DNA of 59,616 nucleotides from an uncultured Lachnospiraceae bacterium (GTDB taxonomy: Bacteria; Bacillota; Clostridia; Lachnospirales; Anaerotignaceae): assembly GCA_944383855.1 (NCBI GenBank), contig CALWRB010000049.1, positions 1 through 59,616 of the forward strand, in the 5' to 3' direction. The position numbers were made by a program, and so were the translations under genes. Under the pieces are notes generated by a model. The model saw only the letters and a program-made list of their open reading frames with translations, had not been told where the DNA came from and did no database searches. Numbering within the stretch: the stretch's first letter is position 1; every line of letters begins with the position of its first letter. This document shows, piece after piece, positions 8,395 through 16,383 of this stretch.

Positions 8395-9345
8395 TTAGCC
8401 GCAGCTGCTGCAGCTGCCGTTGTTTCTGCCGGTAGCGTTGCTTTCGGAAGCGCAGGCTGCGGAGCCGTAGGTGGTGCCGATGCTGCAGCAAGCGTGAGGC
8501 TGCGCGCTGGGAGAGAACATATCCATCGGGAATTCCATGGATTCAAAGTTTGCGCAAGGGTCTGCTGCGCTGCCCAGTGCAGTGCACTGTTCCGGCAAAC
8601 ATCTGCCCAGAGAATTTACCATCATGTTTACCGTGCGGAACAGTTTTACGATGGTAAACAGTCCCAATGTGACATTAACGGCAACAGGCGCGGTAGCTGT
8701 GTTGTCGTTGCAGCAGGAATTGCCGCAGGAATTGCAGTCGTTGCAGCAAGAATTGCAGCAGGAGTTGCAGCAGGAAGGATATTTCAGTTCGGCGTTCAAC
8801 GCGATAGCTTTGCCTTCCGCCACAACGAAGGGACCGCCGTAGGAATTGCCGCAGCAGTCATACAGATCGGTCGTGGTGGTGACTTCGGATTCGGTAGAAC
8901 CGAATAATGTGACTTTCATATTGTATACATTGGACGCATTGATGCAGCCGATGGTACAGCCGTCTGCTCTGCGGAATTCCAGTGTATAACGGAACACATA
9001 TTTCAGATCGATATCCCAGCAACCTGTCTGCAAAGGATTTGCCTTTTTACGCAGAATATCGATGCTGGCAAGTTCCAGATTCTGTACGCTGACATCGGAC
9101 GCGTTGCAAGGGGGAACGATGATATCGCCTTCGCAGAACATATCCGTGCAGCAGGCACTGTTATTGCCTGCACGCGCAGGTCCCAAAACAGATGCGGTCA
9201 GGCATTTTTGAATGCGGCACTGATCGAATACTTTCTGCGCGATGATGCAGGTTTCTCCTGTTGTTGCATCGCAGTTACAGCCGCAGTTCATGCAGCTGTT
9301 TCTTGCGCTGAGCTGAGTCAAGTGATCAAATTCGTAAACTCCCAT
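8395..9345 (-). CDS. Cysteine-rich protein, probable spore surface component
   Basis: I do not recognise a named family. The protein has about 316 residues from the ATG at 9345, which follows an AAGGAGG site; a longer frame to 9411 lacks a ribosome site and runs through the promoter. About 34 residues (11%) are Cys, including a conserved-looking N-terminal CMNCGCNC and a central low-complexity run CCNSCCNSCCNDCNSC. The segments between are beta-rich (for example KYVFRYTLEFRRADG, YNMKVTLFGSTESE) and there is no signal peptide or membrane helix. A promoter of sigma-K type lies upstream (9381-9408). Cys-rich, non-secreted and mother-cell expressed is the profile of coat/exosporium proteins cross-linked by disulfides; that role is inference. 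Confidence 0.7.
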   Translation of the reverse strand: MGVYEFDHLTQLSARNSCMNCGCNCDATTGETCIIAQKVFDQCRIQKCLTASVLGPARAGNNSACCTDMFCEGDIIVPPCNASDVSVQNLELASIDILRKKANPLQTGCWDIDLKYVFRYTLEFRRADGCTIGCINASNVYNMKVTLFGSTESEVTTTTDLYDCCGNSYGGPFVVAEGKAIALNAELKYPSCCNSCCNSCCNDCNSCGNSCCNDNTATAPVAVNVTLGLFTIVKLFRTVNMMVNSLGRCLPEQCTALGSAADPCANFESMEFPMDMFSPSAQPHACCSIGTTYGSAACASESNATGRNNGSCSSCG

Positions 9346-9380
9346 ATTGATTGCCTCCTTGATTTGATTGGTTTCTTCTA

Positions 9381-9408
9381 TATAGTATGTGGCAGCGCGA
9401 AATGGGTG
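9381..9408 (-). promoter_or_regulatory. Candidate sigma-K (mother-cell) promoter of the cysteine-rich gene
   Basis: On the minus strand, CAC (9408-9406) lies 16 bp before CATACTATA (9389-9381), matching the sigma-K pattern AC-N16/17-CATANNNTA; the -10 also resembles sigma-E. No sigma-A promoter is seen. The start codon lies about 36 bp downstream. Confidence 0.5.
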
Positions 9409-9567
9409 CATAGCAAAGGAAAGAAAGCAAAGTGCTGTAAATGGCGAAATAATGACAAAATCAGACGGAAAGGTCTTTTGTTTTCATCGGAACTATGATA
9501 TACTTGAAAAATAGCGCGGCTTGCGCCGCAAAAAGATTACGGGACAGTGTATGAAGGAGGTTTACAC

Positions 9568-10812
9568 ATGGCTGGGTTGGATTTTAGTGAGATCAGAAAG
9601 GTCGATCCTGAGATCGCAGATGTGATTGATATGGAACTGGAACGTCAGCAGCATAATATTGAGCTGATCGCGTCCGAAAATATTGTTTCCAAAGCAGTAA
9701 TGTTGGCAATGGGCACACCTTTGACCAATAAATATGCGGAAGGTTATCCTGCAAAACGCTATTACGGCGGTTGTCAGAAAGTAGATATCGCGGAAGATCT
9801 GGCAAGGGACAGAGCGAAAGAACTGTTCGGCTGTGACCATGTTAATGTGCAGCCTCACAGCGGTTCCCAGGCAAATATGGCAGTTTATTTTGCGATGTTG
9901 GATTATGGTGATACCGTTATGGGTATGAATCTGGATCACGGCGGTCATCTGACACACGGAAGCCCTGTGAATATTTCCGGTAAATATTTTAATTTCGTTC
10001 CTTATGGCGTAAATGATGACGGTTTTATCGACTATGAAGATTTCCGTCGCAAGGCATTGGAGATCAAACCCAAAATGATCGTAGCAGGCGCAAGTGCTTA
10101 TGCCAGAACGATCGATTTTGAATATATGGGGAAAGTTGCGAAAGAAGTGGGTGCATATCTGATGGTAGATATTGCGCATATCGCAGGTTTGGTTGCAGCA
10201 GAACTGCACCCCTCTCCCGTACCGCACGCTGATTTTGTAACCACCACAACACATAAAACACTGCGCGGACCCAGAGGCGGCATGATCATGTGTAAAGCAG
10301 AATATGCGCAGAAGATTGACAAAGCGATCTTCCCCGGTATCCAGGGTGGTCCTTTGATGCACACCATTGCGGCAAAAGCAGTTTGCTTCAAAGAAGCTCT
10401 GTCCGATGAGTACAAAGCATATATGCAGCAGGTAGTAAAAAACGCAAAAGTTTTGGCAGAGAGTTTGATGGAAAACGGTGTTGCTATCGTTTCCGGCGGT
10501 ACGGACAACCATTTGATGCTGGCAGATTTGAGAGATTTGAATATTACAGGTAAGGAAGCAGAAAAGCTGCTGGATGAAGTAGGTATTACTGTCAATAAAA
10601 ATACAATTCCCAATGATCCGCAATCTCCGTTTGTTACCAGCGGTGTGCGTATCGGTACCCCTGCGGTTACTTCCAGAGGTATGGTGGAAGAAGATATGGT
10701 CGAGATCGGAAAGATCATTGCAATGGTGCTGAAGGATTTCGAGGCAAATAAAGAAGAAGCTACTGCAAGAGTACGCGCTTTGACAGATAAATACCCCATC
10801 TATAAAGACTGA
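9568..10812 (+). CDS. glyA: Serine hydroxymethyltransferase
   Basis: 414 residues from ATG 9568, chosen because GAAGGAGG sits 8 bases upstream; an in-frame ATG at 9547 lies before that site. Full PLP fold type I enzyme with the [14 protein letters not shown]-terminal block, the [11 protein letters not shown] motif (K230 holds PLP) and [17 protein letters not shown] near the end. It interconverts serine and glycine with transfer of the one-carbon unit to tetrahydrofolate. The flavin-fold gene begins 15 bp after the stop and is probably co-transcribed. Upstream, a GCGGC-ttgc-GCCGC hairpin lies in the leader, of unknown role. Confidence 0.97.
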   Translation: MAGLDFSEIRKVDPEIADVIDMELERQQHNIELIASENIVSKAVMLAMGTPLTNKYAEGYPAKRYYGGCQKVDIAEDLARDRAKELFGCDHVNVQPHSGSQANMAVYFAMLDYGDTVMGMNLDHGGHLTHGSPVNISGKYFNFVPYGVNDDGFIDYEDFRRKALEIKPKMIVAGASAYARTIDFEYMGKVAKEVGAYLMVDIAHIAGLVAAELHPSPVPHADFVTTTTHKTLRGPRGGMIMCKAEYAQKIDKAIFPGIQGGPLMHTIAAKAVCFKEALSDEYKAYMQQVVKNAKVLAESLMENGVAIVSGGTDNHLMLADLRDLNITGKEAEKLLDEVGITVNKNTIPNDPQSPFVTSGVRIGTPAVTSRGMVEEDMVEIGKIIAMVLKDFEANKEEATARVRALTDKYPIYKD

Positions 10813-10827
10813 GAAAGAAGGTTTTTT

Positions 10828-11295
10828 ATGCGACGCAAAGACAGAGAAGTAACAGAAAAAGAGGGTATCTATGCGATTATGCGTCAATGTAATGTGATGG
10901 ATGTTGCTTTTTTTGACGAGATGTATCCATATATAATTCCGGTCAATTTCGGTATGCGGGAAGAAAACGGACAGCTGATGCTGTATGTGCATGGCGCAAA
11001 GAAAGGGAAAAAATTGGAATTGATGGCGAAGAATCCTTCGGTCGCGTTCTGTATCCGCGCAGAGCACGAATTGGTCTTTGCGGACGTTGCCTGCAAAATG
11101 AGCGCGAATTATGCCAGTGTCTGCGGCTGCGGAAAAGCCTCTATTGTACCGCAGGAGCAGAAAAAAGCAGCATTGGACGCAATTTTATCTCAGACCGGTG
11201 CGGAAGGTCCGTTCGTTTACCACGAAAAGATGCTGGAGATGACGGAAGTCTGGCAGATTGCTGTAGATACGATCACCGGAAAGAAAAAAGCATAA
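10828..11295 (+). CDS. Pyridoxamine 5'-phosphate oxidase-like (Nim-type) flavin-binding protein
   Basis: 155 residues in the split beta-barrel fold of PNPOx-like proteins. The order (MRRKDREVTEKEGIYAIM, then IPVNFGMREENGQLMLYVHGAKKGKKLEL, then VAFCI) matches the 5-nitroimidazole-resistance (NimA) related proteins of anaerobes; such proteins bind FMN or haem-type cofactors. Physiological substrate is unknown and nitroimidazole action cannot be claimed. Two closely spaced Cys (CGCGK) are seen in the second half. It follows glyA by 15 bp and ends at a strong terminator. Confidence 0.85.
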   Translation: MRRKDREVTEKEGIYAIMRQCNVMDVAFFDEMYPYIIPVNFGMREENGQLMLYVHGAKKGKKLELMAKNPSVAFCIRAEHELVFADVACKMSANYASVCGCGKASIVPQEQKKAALDAILSQTGAEGPFVYHEKMLEMTEVWQIAVDTITGKKKA

Positions 11296-11326
11296 AAAAC
11301 AATATGGTCAAATAACATAAAGTATG

Positions 11327-11363
11327 ACTTGCCGCTTGTGATGATCAGCGGCAAGTTTTTTTG
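11327..11363 (+). terminator. Intrinsic terminator of the glyA transcript
   Basis: Perfect 10-bp stem ACTTGCCGCT / AGCGGCAAGT followed by seven T. Confidence 0.85.
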
Positions 11364-11367
11364 CGTT

Positions 11368-11393
11368 TTATTATTGACATATGTCAATAATAA
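11368..11393. promoter_or_regulatory. 26-bp perfect palindrome over the -35 region
   Basis: Positions 11368-11393 read the same on both strands; the core is TTATTGACATATGTCAATAA. It contains the -35 hexamer of the promoter at 11374-11402, so a bound repressor would block it. The natural candidate is the DUF134-domain protein encoded directly downstream (inference). Confidence 0.65.
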
Positions 11394-11402
11394 GAGTAAG
11401 AT
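11374..11402 (+). promoter_or_regulatory. Promoter of the DUF134/NifX-type gene
   Basis: Consensus TTGACA, 17 bp spacer, TAAGAT; the coding start is 27 bp further on. Confidence 0.75.
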
Positions 11403-11428
11403 GAAGTCAAAGAAAGGGGGAGAGGACA

Positions 11429-12181
11429 ATGCCAAGACCGCAAAAAGGAAAAAAAGTCTGCCAGATGCCAAGACACACCGCGTTCTGCACAAAAGAGGGG
11501 TCCGTGGAGGACTGCCGGGTTTTTCTTTTGGTAGAAGAATATGAAGTTCTTCGCTTGATCGATCATTTGGGCATGACGCAGGAAGCCTGCGCAAAGCAAA
11601 TGGAAGTCGGTCGCAGCACCGTGCAGATGCTGTATGCACAGGCAAGGAAGAAAGTGGCGAGGTTTTTGGTGGAAGGTACACCTTTGGTGATTGCGGGCGG
11701 GCAGTTTTCCCTTTGCCAACAGATAGGGCAATGCCGCACAATGGAATGTTCTCTCCGTGCGGAAGGTCAGGAAAATCAGAAAGGAGAAAAAACAATGATT
11801 ATTGCAGTAACATACGAAAACGGACAGGTATTTCAGCATTTTGGACATACGGAGCAGTTTAAGCTTTACCATGTAGAAAATGGTACGGTGGTTTCTTCTG
11901 AAGTGATTTCCACCAATGGTTCCGGACATGGTGCATTAGCAGGCTTTTTAAAGCAAAAGGGTGTGAATACACTGATTTGCGGCGGTATTGGCGGCGGCGC
12001 CCGCAACGCTTTGGCAGCAGAGATGATTGAAATTTATCCAGGTGCCGCAGGCGATGCGGACGCGCAGGTAGAAGCGCTGTTAAAAGGAACTTTGGCATAT
12101 GATCCCAATACAATGTGTAACCATCATCATGACCACGGCGAGGGGCATAGCTGCGGCAGCCACGGGTGCGGCAGTCACTGA
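11429..12181 (+). CDS. DUF134 regulator fused to a NifX/NifB-like (dinitrogenase Fe-Mo cofactor) domain
   Basis: 250 residues. Residues 1-100 are a DUF134 domain: MPRPQKGKKVCQMP start, a helix-turn-helix around MTQEACAKQMEVGRSTVQML. Residues 122-225 are a NifX/NafY/NifB C-terminal type domain (MIIAVTYENGQVFQHFGHTEQF...LICGGIGGGARNAL), which in relatives carries iron-sulfur/metallocluster or metal. The last 20 residues are His/Cys/Gly-rich (NHHHDHGEGHSCGSHGCGSH), a likely metal-binding tail. No nif genes are present, so a metal- or redox-sensing regulator is more likely than a nitrogenase role. In other clostridia the two domains are often separate adjacent genes. GAAAGGGGGAG precedes the start; the palindrome at 11368-11393 suggests autoregulation. 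Confidence 0.85.
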   Translation: MPRPQKGKKVCQMPRHTAFCTKEGSVEDCRVFLLVEEYEVLRLIDHLGMTQEACAKQMEVGRSTVQMLYAQARKKVARFLVEGTPLVIAGGQFSLCQQIGQCRTMECSLRAEGQENQKGEKTMIIAVTYENGQVFQHFGHTEQFKLYHVENGTVVSSEVISTNGSGHGALAGFLKQKGVNTLICGGIGGGARNALAAEMIEIYPGAAGDADAQVEALLKGTLAYDPNTMCNHHHDHGEGHSCGSHGCGSH

Positions 12182-12206
12182 AAATAAAAACGATAACATA
12201 TTTTTT

Positions 12207-12238
12207 GAGGGGACTTTGCGAGAGAGGTCCCCTTTTTT
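12207..12238 (+). terminator. Intrinsic terminator of the DUF134/NifX-type gene
   Basis: GGGGAC / GTCCCC stem with a T6 tail. Confidence 0.75.
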
Positions 12239-12274
12239 ATGATAGATACAAAAAAGAGAGTTGTCTGCAAATGC

Positions 12275-12302
12275 TTGACTTTCTTTTTTGATGTGGTATA
12301 AT
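12275..12302 (+). promoter_or_regulatory. Promoter of the pheST T-box transcript
   Basis: TTGACT, 16 bp spacer, TATAAT; predicted transcription start near 12309. Confidence 0.75.
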
Positions 12303-12308
12303 GACTGC

Positions 12309-12590
12309 ATGCAAAGTCAGATGTCACAGTATACATCTGTAGTTATGAAAAACAGTAAAAGGCTGTGAAGGTGAAAAGTATGTGTTGCTTTGCTGCCGCA
12401 GAGAGAAAACGTCATTGGCTGAAAGCGTTTTTGGATAGCAGCGTACAGAAGTTCCCACCTGAGCCGACTCCCTGAACGAATTCAGTAGGGGAGTCCGTAC
12501 CCTGCACGTTACGCAGCAGAGTGCCTGTGTCAGCAGGAATTTGGGTGGTACCACGGAGTCTTCGTCCCTTTTTTGGACGAGGCTTTTTTT
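12309..12590 (+). promoter_or_regulatory. T-box riboswitch controlling pheS-pheT
   Basis: The hallmark T-box sequence GGGTGGTACCACGG lies at 12543-12556. Stem I is closed by AGGTG (about 12370) with CACCT (12456-12460) and carries an AGAGAG motif on its 5' side; a second helix (GACTCCC / GGGGAGTC) follows. A terminator stem (GTCTTCGTCC / GGACGAGGC, then T7) occupies 12557-12590 and competes with the T-box antiterminator. A TTC triplet at 12452-12454 is a possible phenylalanine specifier but its placement is tentative. Uncharged tRNA-Phe is expected to stabilise the antiterminator and switch on the synthetase genes. Confidence 0.92.
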
Positions 12591-12627
12591 ATTTTTACGG
12601 CGATTTTCACGGAAGGAGAAAAATGAA

Positions 12628-13647
12628 ATGAAAGAAAGATTGAAACAGATCCATGACATGGCAGTGGATGCATTCAAGGAAGCAAGAGAGATCAAGGATA
12701 TTGAAGATCTGAAAGTAAAATACCTTGGTAAAAAAGGTGAGCTGACAGCGATCTTAAAAGAAATGGGCAAACTTTCCGCAGAGGAAAAACCTGTGATCGG
12801 ACAGATGGCGAATGAAGTGCGCCAGGATCTCGAAGTAAAAATCGATGAGGCGAAAAAACGTCTGGAAGCTCTCGAACTGAACCGCCGTATGGAAAAAGAG
12901 GCGATCGACGTAACCATGCCCGGAAAACATCTGCCGGAAGGGCATAAACACCCGATGAGTATTGTCATTGATGAAATTTGTGATATTTTCATGGGAATGG
13001 GTTATGAAGTGGCGGAAGGTCCCGAGGTGGAAAAAGACTACTATAACTTTGAAGCGCTGAATATCCCTGCGAACCACCCCGCAAAGGACGAGCAGGATAC
13101 CTTCTATATCAATGGCGATATTTTGCTGCGTACACAGACCTCTCCTGTGCAGGTGCGTACCATGGAAACAGGCAAAATGCCGATCCGTATGGTTTGCCCC
13201 GGTGCGGTATACCGTTCCGATGAAGTGGACGCGACACATTCTCCCGTATTCCATCAGTTGGAAGGGCTGGTTGTGGATAAAGGGATCACAATGGGCGATT
13301 TGAAGGGCGCTTTGGAAGTTTTTGCGAAAGAATTGTTCGGCGCGGATACAAAAGTACGTTTCCGCCCGCATCATTTCCCGTTCACAGAACCCAGTGCAGA
13401 GATGGATGTTACCTGCTTTGCCTGTGGCGGAAAAGGCTGCCGTGTCTGCAAAGGGGAAGGATATATTGAGATGTTAGGCTGTGGTATGGTACATCCGAAA
13501 GTACTGAAGATGAGCGGTATCGATCCTGAAGTCTACAGCGGTTTTGCATTTGGTATGGGCTTGGAACGTGTTGCAATGCAGCGTTACGGCATTACGGACT
13601 TGCGCCTGCTGTTTGAAAACGATACCAAATTCCTGAAACAGTTCTGA
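12628..13647 (+). CDS. pheS: Phenylalanine--tRNA ligase alpha subunit
   Basis: 339 residues from ATG 12628 (site AAGGAG upstream); the open frame extends back through the T-box but that part is not coding. N-terminal coiled-coil arm (about 1-85), then the class II catalytic core with [10 protein letters not shown], the motif 2 region [35 protein letters not shown] (shown in parts) and motif 3 [15 protein letters not shown]. It forms the alpha2-beta2 enzyme with PheT and charges tRNA-Phe. Controlled by the T-box directly upstream. Confidence 0.97.
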   Translation: MKERLKQIHDMAVDAFKEAREIKDIEDLKVKYLGKKGELTAILKEMGKLSAEEKPVIGQMANEVRQDLEVKIDEAKKRLEALELNRRMEKEAIDVTMPGKHLPEGHKHPMSIVIDEICDIFMGMGYEVAEGPEVEKDYYNFEALNIPANHPAKDEQDTFYINGDILLRTQTSPVQVRTMETGKMPIRMVCPGAVYRSDEVDATHSPVFHQLEGLVVDKGITMGDLKGALEVFAKELFGADTKVRFRPHHFPFTEPSAEMDVTCFACGGKGCRVCKGEGYIEMLGCGMVHPKVLKMSGIDPEVYSGFAFGMGLERVAMQRYGITDLRLLFENDTKFLKQF

Positions 13648-13681
13648 TTGGTTGAAAGAAAGCGAAAGGAGAAATGAAACA

Positions 13682-16078
13682 ATGGACGTACCTATGTCAT
13701 GGTTGAAAGAATATGTAGATGTGAAAGCAGACATCAAAGAATATATGGAAGACATTACACTGACCGGCTCGAAGGTAGAAGGCTGCACACATATGGGCGG
13801 TGAGTTGAAAAACATTGTGACAGGTCAGATCACTGCGGTAGAAAAGCACCCGGATGCGGATAAACTGGTGGTATGCTCTGTCAATGTCGGAGGCGAGAAA
13901 CCTTTGACGATCGTAACCGGTGCGCCGAATGTAAAGGCAGGCGATTATGTACCGGTTGCATTGGACGGTTCTGTGATCGCGGGCGGAAAAGAAATTCATA
14001 CGGGAGCGCTGCGTGGCGTGCTTTCCGAAGGTATGCTTTGCTCCATCGAGGAATTGGGCGCAGACAGACATGATTTTCCGGAAGCACCGGAATACGGCAT
14101 TTATATTTTTCCCGAGCCTGTAGAATTGGGGAAGGAGGTAGCAGATGTTCTGGATCTGAAAGATGACGTAGTGGAATTTGAGATCACATCTAACCGCCCC
14201 GATTGCTTCAGCATCATCGGTATTGCCAGAGAAACCGCTGCAACTTATCAGGAAGCACTGCGTTATCCCGAAATCAAAGTAGAAGAAAAAGCACAGGGAC
14301 GTGCGGAAGATTTTATTTCCGTAGAGATCGCAAACCCCGAACTGTGCCCGAGATATATCGCCAGAGTGGTGAAGAATGTAAAAATCGAACCCTCTCCCCG
14401 TTGGATGAGAAAAAGACTGCGCGCAGCAGGCGTTCGTCCGATCAACAATATCGTAGATATTACCAACTATGTCATGTTGGAATTGGGTCAGCCGATGCAT
14501 GCGTTTGATATTGATGATATTGCAGAGCGTAAGATCATTGTCAGAAATGCAAAAGAAGGTGAGCAGATCACCACACTGGACGGAAATGTCAGACAGTTGG
14601 ATCCGTCTATGTTGGTGATCTCTGATCCGGAAAAAGCAGTTGCGATCGCAGGTGTAATGGGTGGCGAAAACTCCAAAGTCAGCGAAGAAGCGGAAGCTAT
14701 TTTATTTGAATCTGCAAACTTCAATGGTCCGAATATCCGTATCACAGCCAAAAAAGTAGGTTTAAGAACGGATGCTTCCGGAAAATACGAAAAGGGTCTG
14801 GACCCGAACCTTGCGCTGGATGCAGTCAATAGAGCCGTACAGCTGGTAGAACTGTTAGGCGCGGGTGAAGTTGTGCCCGGCATGGTAGACTGCTATCCGA
14901 ATGTCAGAGAGAATTGGGAGCTTTCCTATTCTCCCGAATGGATCAATCGTTTCCTTGGTATCGAGATCGCAGAAGAAGAAATGGCACAGATTTTTGAACG
15001 TTTGGAAATGAAGGTAGATCGTGAAAATCATAAAGTCATTGTACCGACATTCCGTCCTGACTTGGAAGCACAGGCAGACTTGGCGGAGGAAGTGGCACGT
15101 TTTTACGGATATGACAAGATCGTTCCGACATTGGCTGCCGGCACACCTACCGTGGGTAAAAAGACATACAGCCAGAATATTACCGATCTGGTAAAACGGA
15201 CGATGGTTGCAAACGGTCTTTGTGAGGCGATGACATTCAGCTTCGAAAGCCCCAAGGTGTTCGATAAACTGATGATCCCCAAAGACAGCACTTTACGCCG
15301 TGCCATCACCATCTCCAATCCTTTGGGTGAGGACTACAGCATTATGCGTACGGTTTCCTTCAACGGAATCTTGACTTCTTTGGCAACGAACTACAACAGA
15401 AGAAACGAAAGCGCAGGGCTTTTCGAAGTGGCAAAAGTTTATATCCCGAAGGAACTGCCCTTGACAGAACTGCCGCACGAGATCCCGACTTTGACGATGG
15501 GTATGTACGGGAAAATGGATTTCTATGATATCAAAGGCATTGTCGAGAGATTGATGTCCCAGTTGGGTATTAAAAATGCGGAGTACAGCACAGAGAAGAA
15601 TATTCCTTGGATGCACCCCGGCCGTACAGCAGCTATCACGATCGACGGCGTTTCAGTCGGTTATGTTGGTGAACTGCATCCGATCGTGGCGAAAAACTAC
15701 GAAATCGGTACAAAGGTTTACCTTGCAGTTTTGGATATGGAAGTTCTGGTGGATAAATCGAACATGGTCAGCACTTATCAGCCTTTGCCGAAATTCCCTG
15801 CGATCACAAGAGATATCGCGATGCTGGTAAAAGATCAGGTAACAGTCAAAGAAATCAAAGACGTTATCACTACAAACGGTGGCGAGTATCTGGAAAGCGT
15901 AGTGCTTTTTGACGTATACAAAGGCGCGCAGATCGAGGAAGGCTATAAGTCTGTCGCATATTCCATTTCTTTCCGCAGTCAGCAACAGACCTTGGCGGAA
16001 AGCGATATTGCAGATGCAATGCAGGCGATTTTGCAGGCTCTGTCCGCTCAGTTGGGCGCACAGCTGAGAGATAAATAA
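13682..16078 (+). CDS. pheT: Phenylalanine--tRNA ligase beta subunit
   Basis: 798 residues from ATG 13682, with GAAAGGAG upstream. Domains in order: the first beta domain, an EMAP/OB tRNA-binding domain (about 40-150, VGQITAVEKHPDADKL-type signature seen as TGQITAVEKHPDADKL), B3/B4 editing domain, B5 domain, a degenerate class II core, and the C-terminal ferredoxin-fold anticodon-binding domain (from about 705, STYQPLPKFPAITRDIAMLV). Length and order are typical. It follows pheS by 34 bp and ends at the terminator at 16122-16161. Confidence 0.97.
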   Translation: MDVPMSWLKEYVDVKADIKEYMEDITLTGSKVEGCTHMGGELKNIVTGQITAVEKHPDADKLVVCSVNVGGEKPLTIVTGAPNVKAGDYVPVALDGSVIAGGKEIHTGALRGVLSEGMLCSIEELGADRHDFPEAPEYGIYIFPEPVELGKEVADVLDLKDDVVEFEITSNRPDCFSIIGIARETAATYQEALRYPEIKVEEKAQGRAEDFISVEIANPELCPRYIARVVKNVKIEPSPRWMRKRLRAAGVRPINNIVDITNYVMLELGQPMHAFDIDDIAERKIIVRNAKEGEQITTLDGNVRQLDPSMLVISDPEKAVAIAGVMGGENSKVSEEAEAILFESANFNGPNIRITAKKVGLRTDASGKYEKGLDPNLALDAVNRAVQLVELLGAGEVVPGMVDCYPNVRENWELSYSPEWINRFLGIEIAEEEMAQIFERLEMKVDRENHKVIVPTFRPDLEAQADLAEEVARFYGYDKIVPTLAAGTPTVGKKTYSQNITDLVKRTMVANGLCEAMTFSFESPKVFDKLMIPKDSTLRRAITISNPLGEDYSIMRTVSFNGILTSLATNYNRRNESAGLFEVAKVYIPKELPLTELPHEIPTLTMGMYGKMDFYDIKGIVERLMSQLGIKNAEYSTEKNIPWMHPGRTAAITIDGVSVGYVGELHPIVAKNYEIGTKVYLAVLDMEVLVDKSNMVSTYQPLPKFPAITRDIAMLVKDQVTVKEIKDVITTNGGEYLESVVLFDVYKGAQIEEGYKSVAYSISFRSQQQTLAESDIADAMQAILQALSAQLGAQLRDK

Positions 16079-16121
16079 AAGCCGCAATTCGTGTAAGCGT
16101 TCTATCGATAGAAAATATATC

Positions 16122-16161
16122 AACAGAGGTTCTTGTGTATACACGGACCTCTGTTTTTTTG
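16122..16161 (+). terminator. Intrinsic terminator of pheST
   Basis: ACAGAGGT / ACCTCTGT stem with an inner GTGTATACAC palindrome, then seven T. Confidence 0.85.
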
Positions 16162-16303
16162 CCTATTGAAAAACAGGGGATCGTGGATTTTTTGAGCTTA
16201 AGAAAGAATATGCATTTTGCGAAGAAGAAAAATAGGAAAATACGGGTAGATAGATACTTGTTTTGCGGAATTTTGTTTTTTTTCGCCTTTTTTCATCTGT
16301 TTA

Positions 16304-16312
16304 TGTTATAAT
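16304..16312 (+). promoter_or_regulatory. Extended -10 promoter of the SpoIID-like gene
   Basis: TGTTATAAT is an extended -10 (TG-N-TATAAT). It sits inside an inverted repeat ATGTTA-taa-TAACAT (16303-16317), a possible operator. No good -35 is seen. Confidence 0.5.
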
Positions 16313-16383
16313 AACATCAAATAGTCTGTTTACAGCCAAAGGCGGTAAAACAGAACGATCAAATCATAGGTGGAGGACATAAG

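Noticed and set aside
9562..11067. 501-codon minus-strand frame across glyA
   Set aside because: Antisense shadow of glyA and the next gene; Cys/His/Ile-rich composition typical of reversed coding sequence.
11429..12181. Nitrogenase cofactor assembly function
   Set aside because: No nif genes in the window, and the N-terminal DUF134 domain with palindrome points to regulation.
12541..12627. In-frame N-terminal extension of pheS
   Set aside because: These codons are the T-box antiterminator/terminator; the family start and ribosome site fit 12628.
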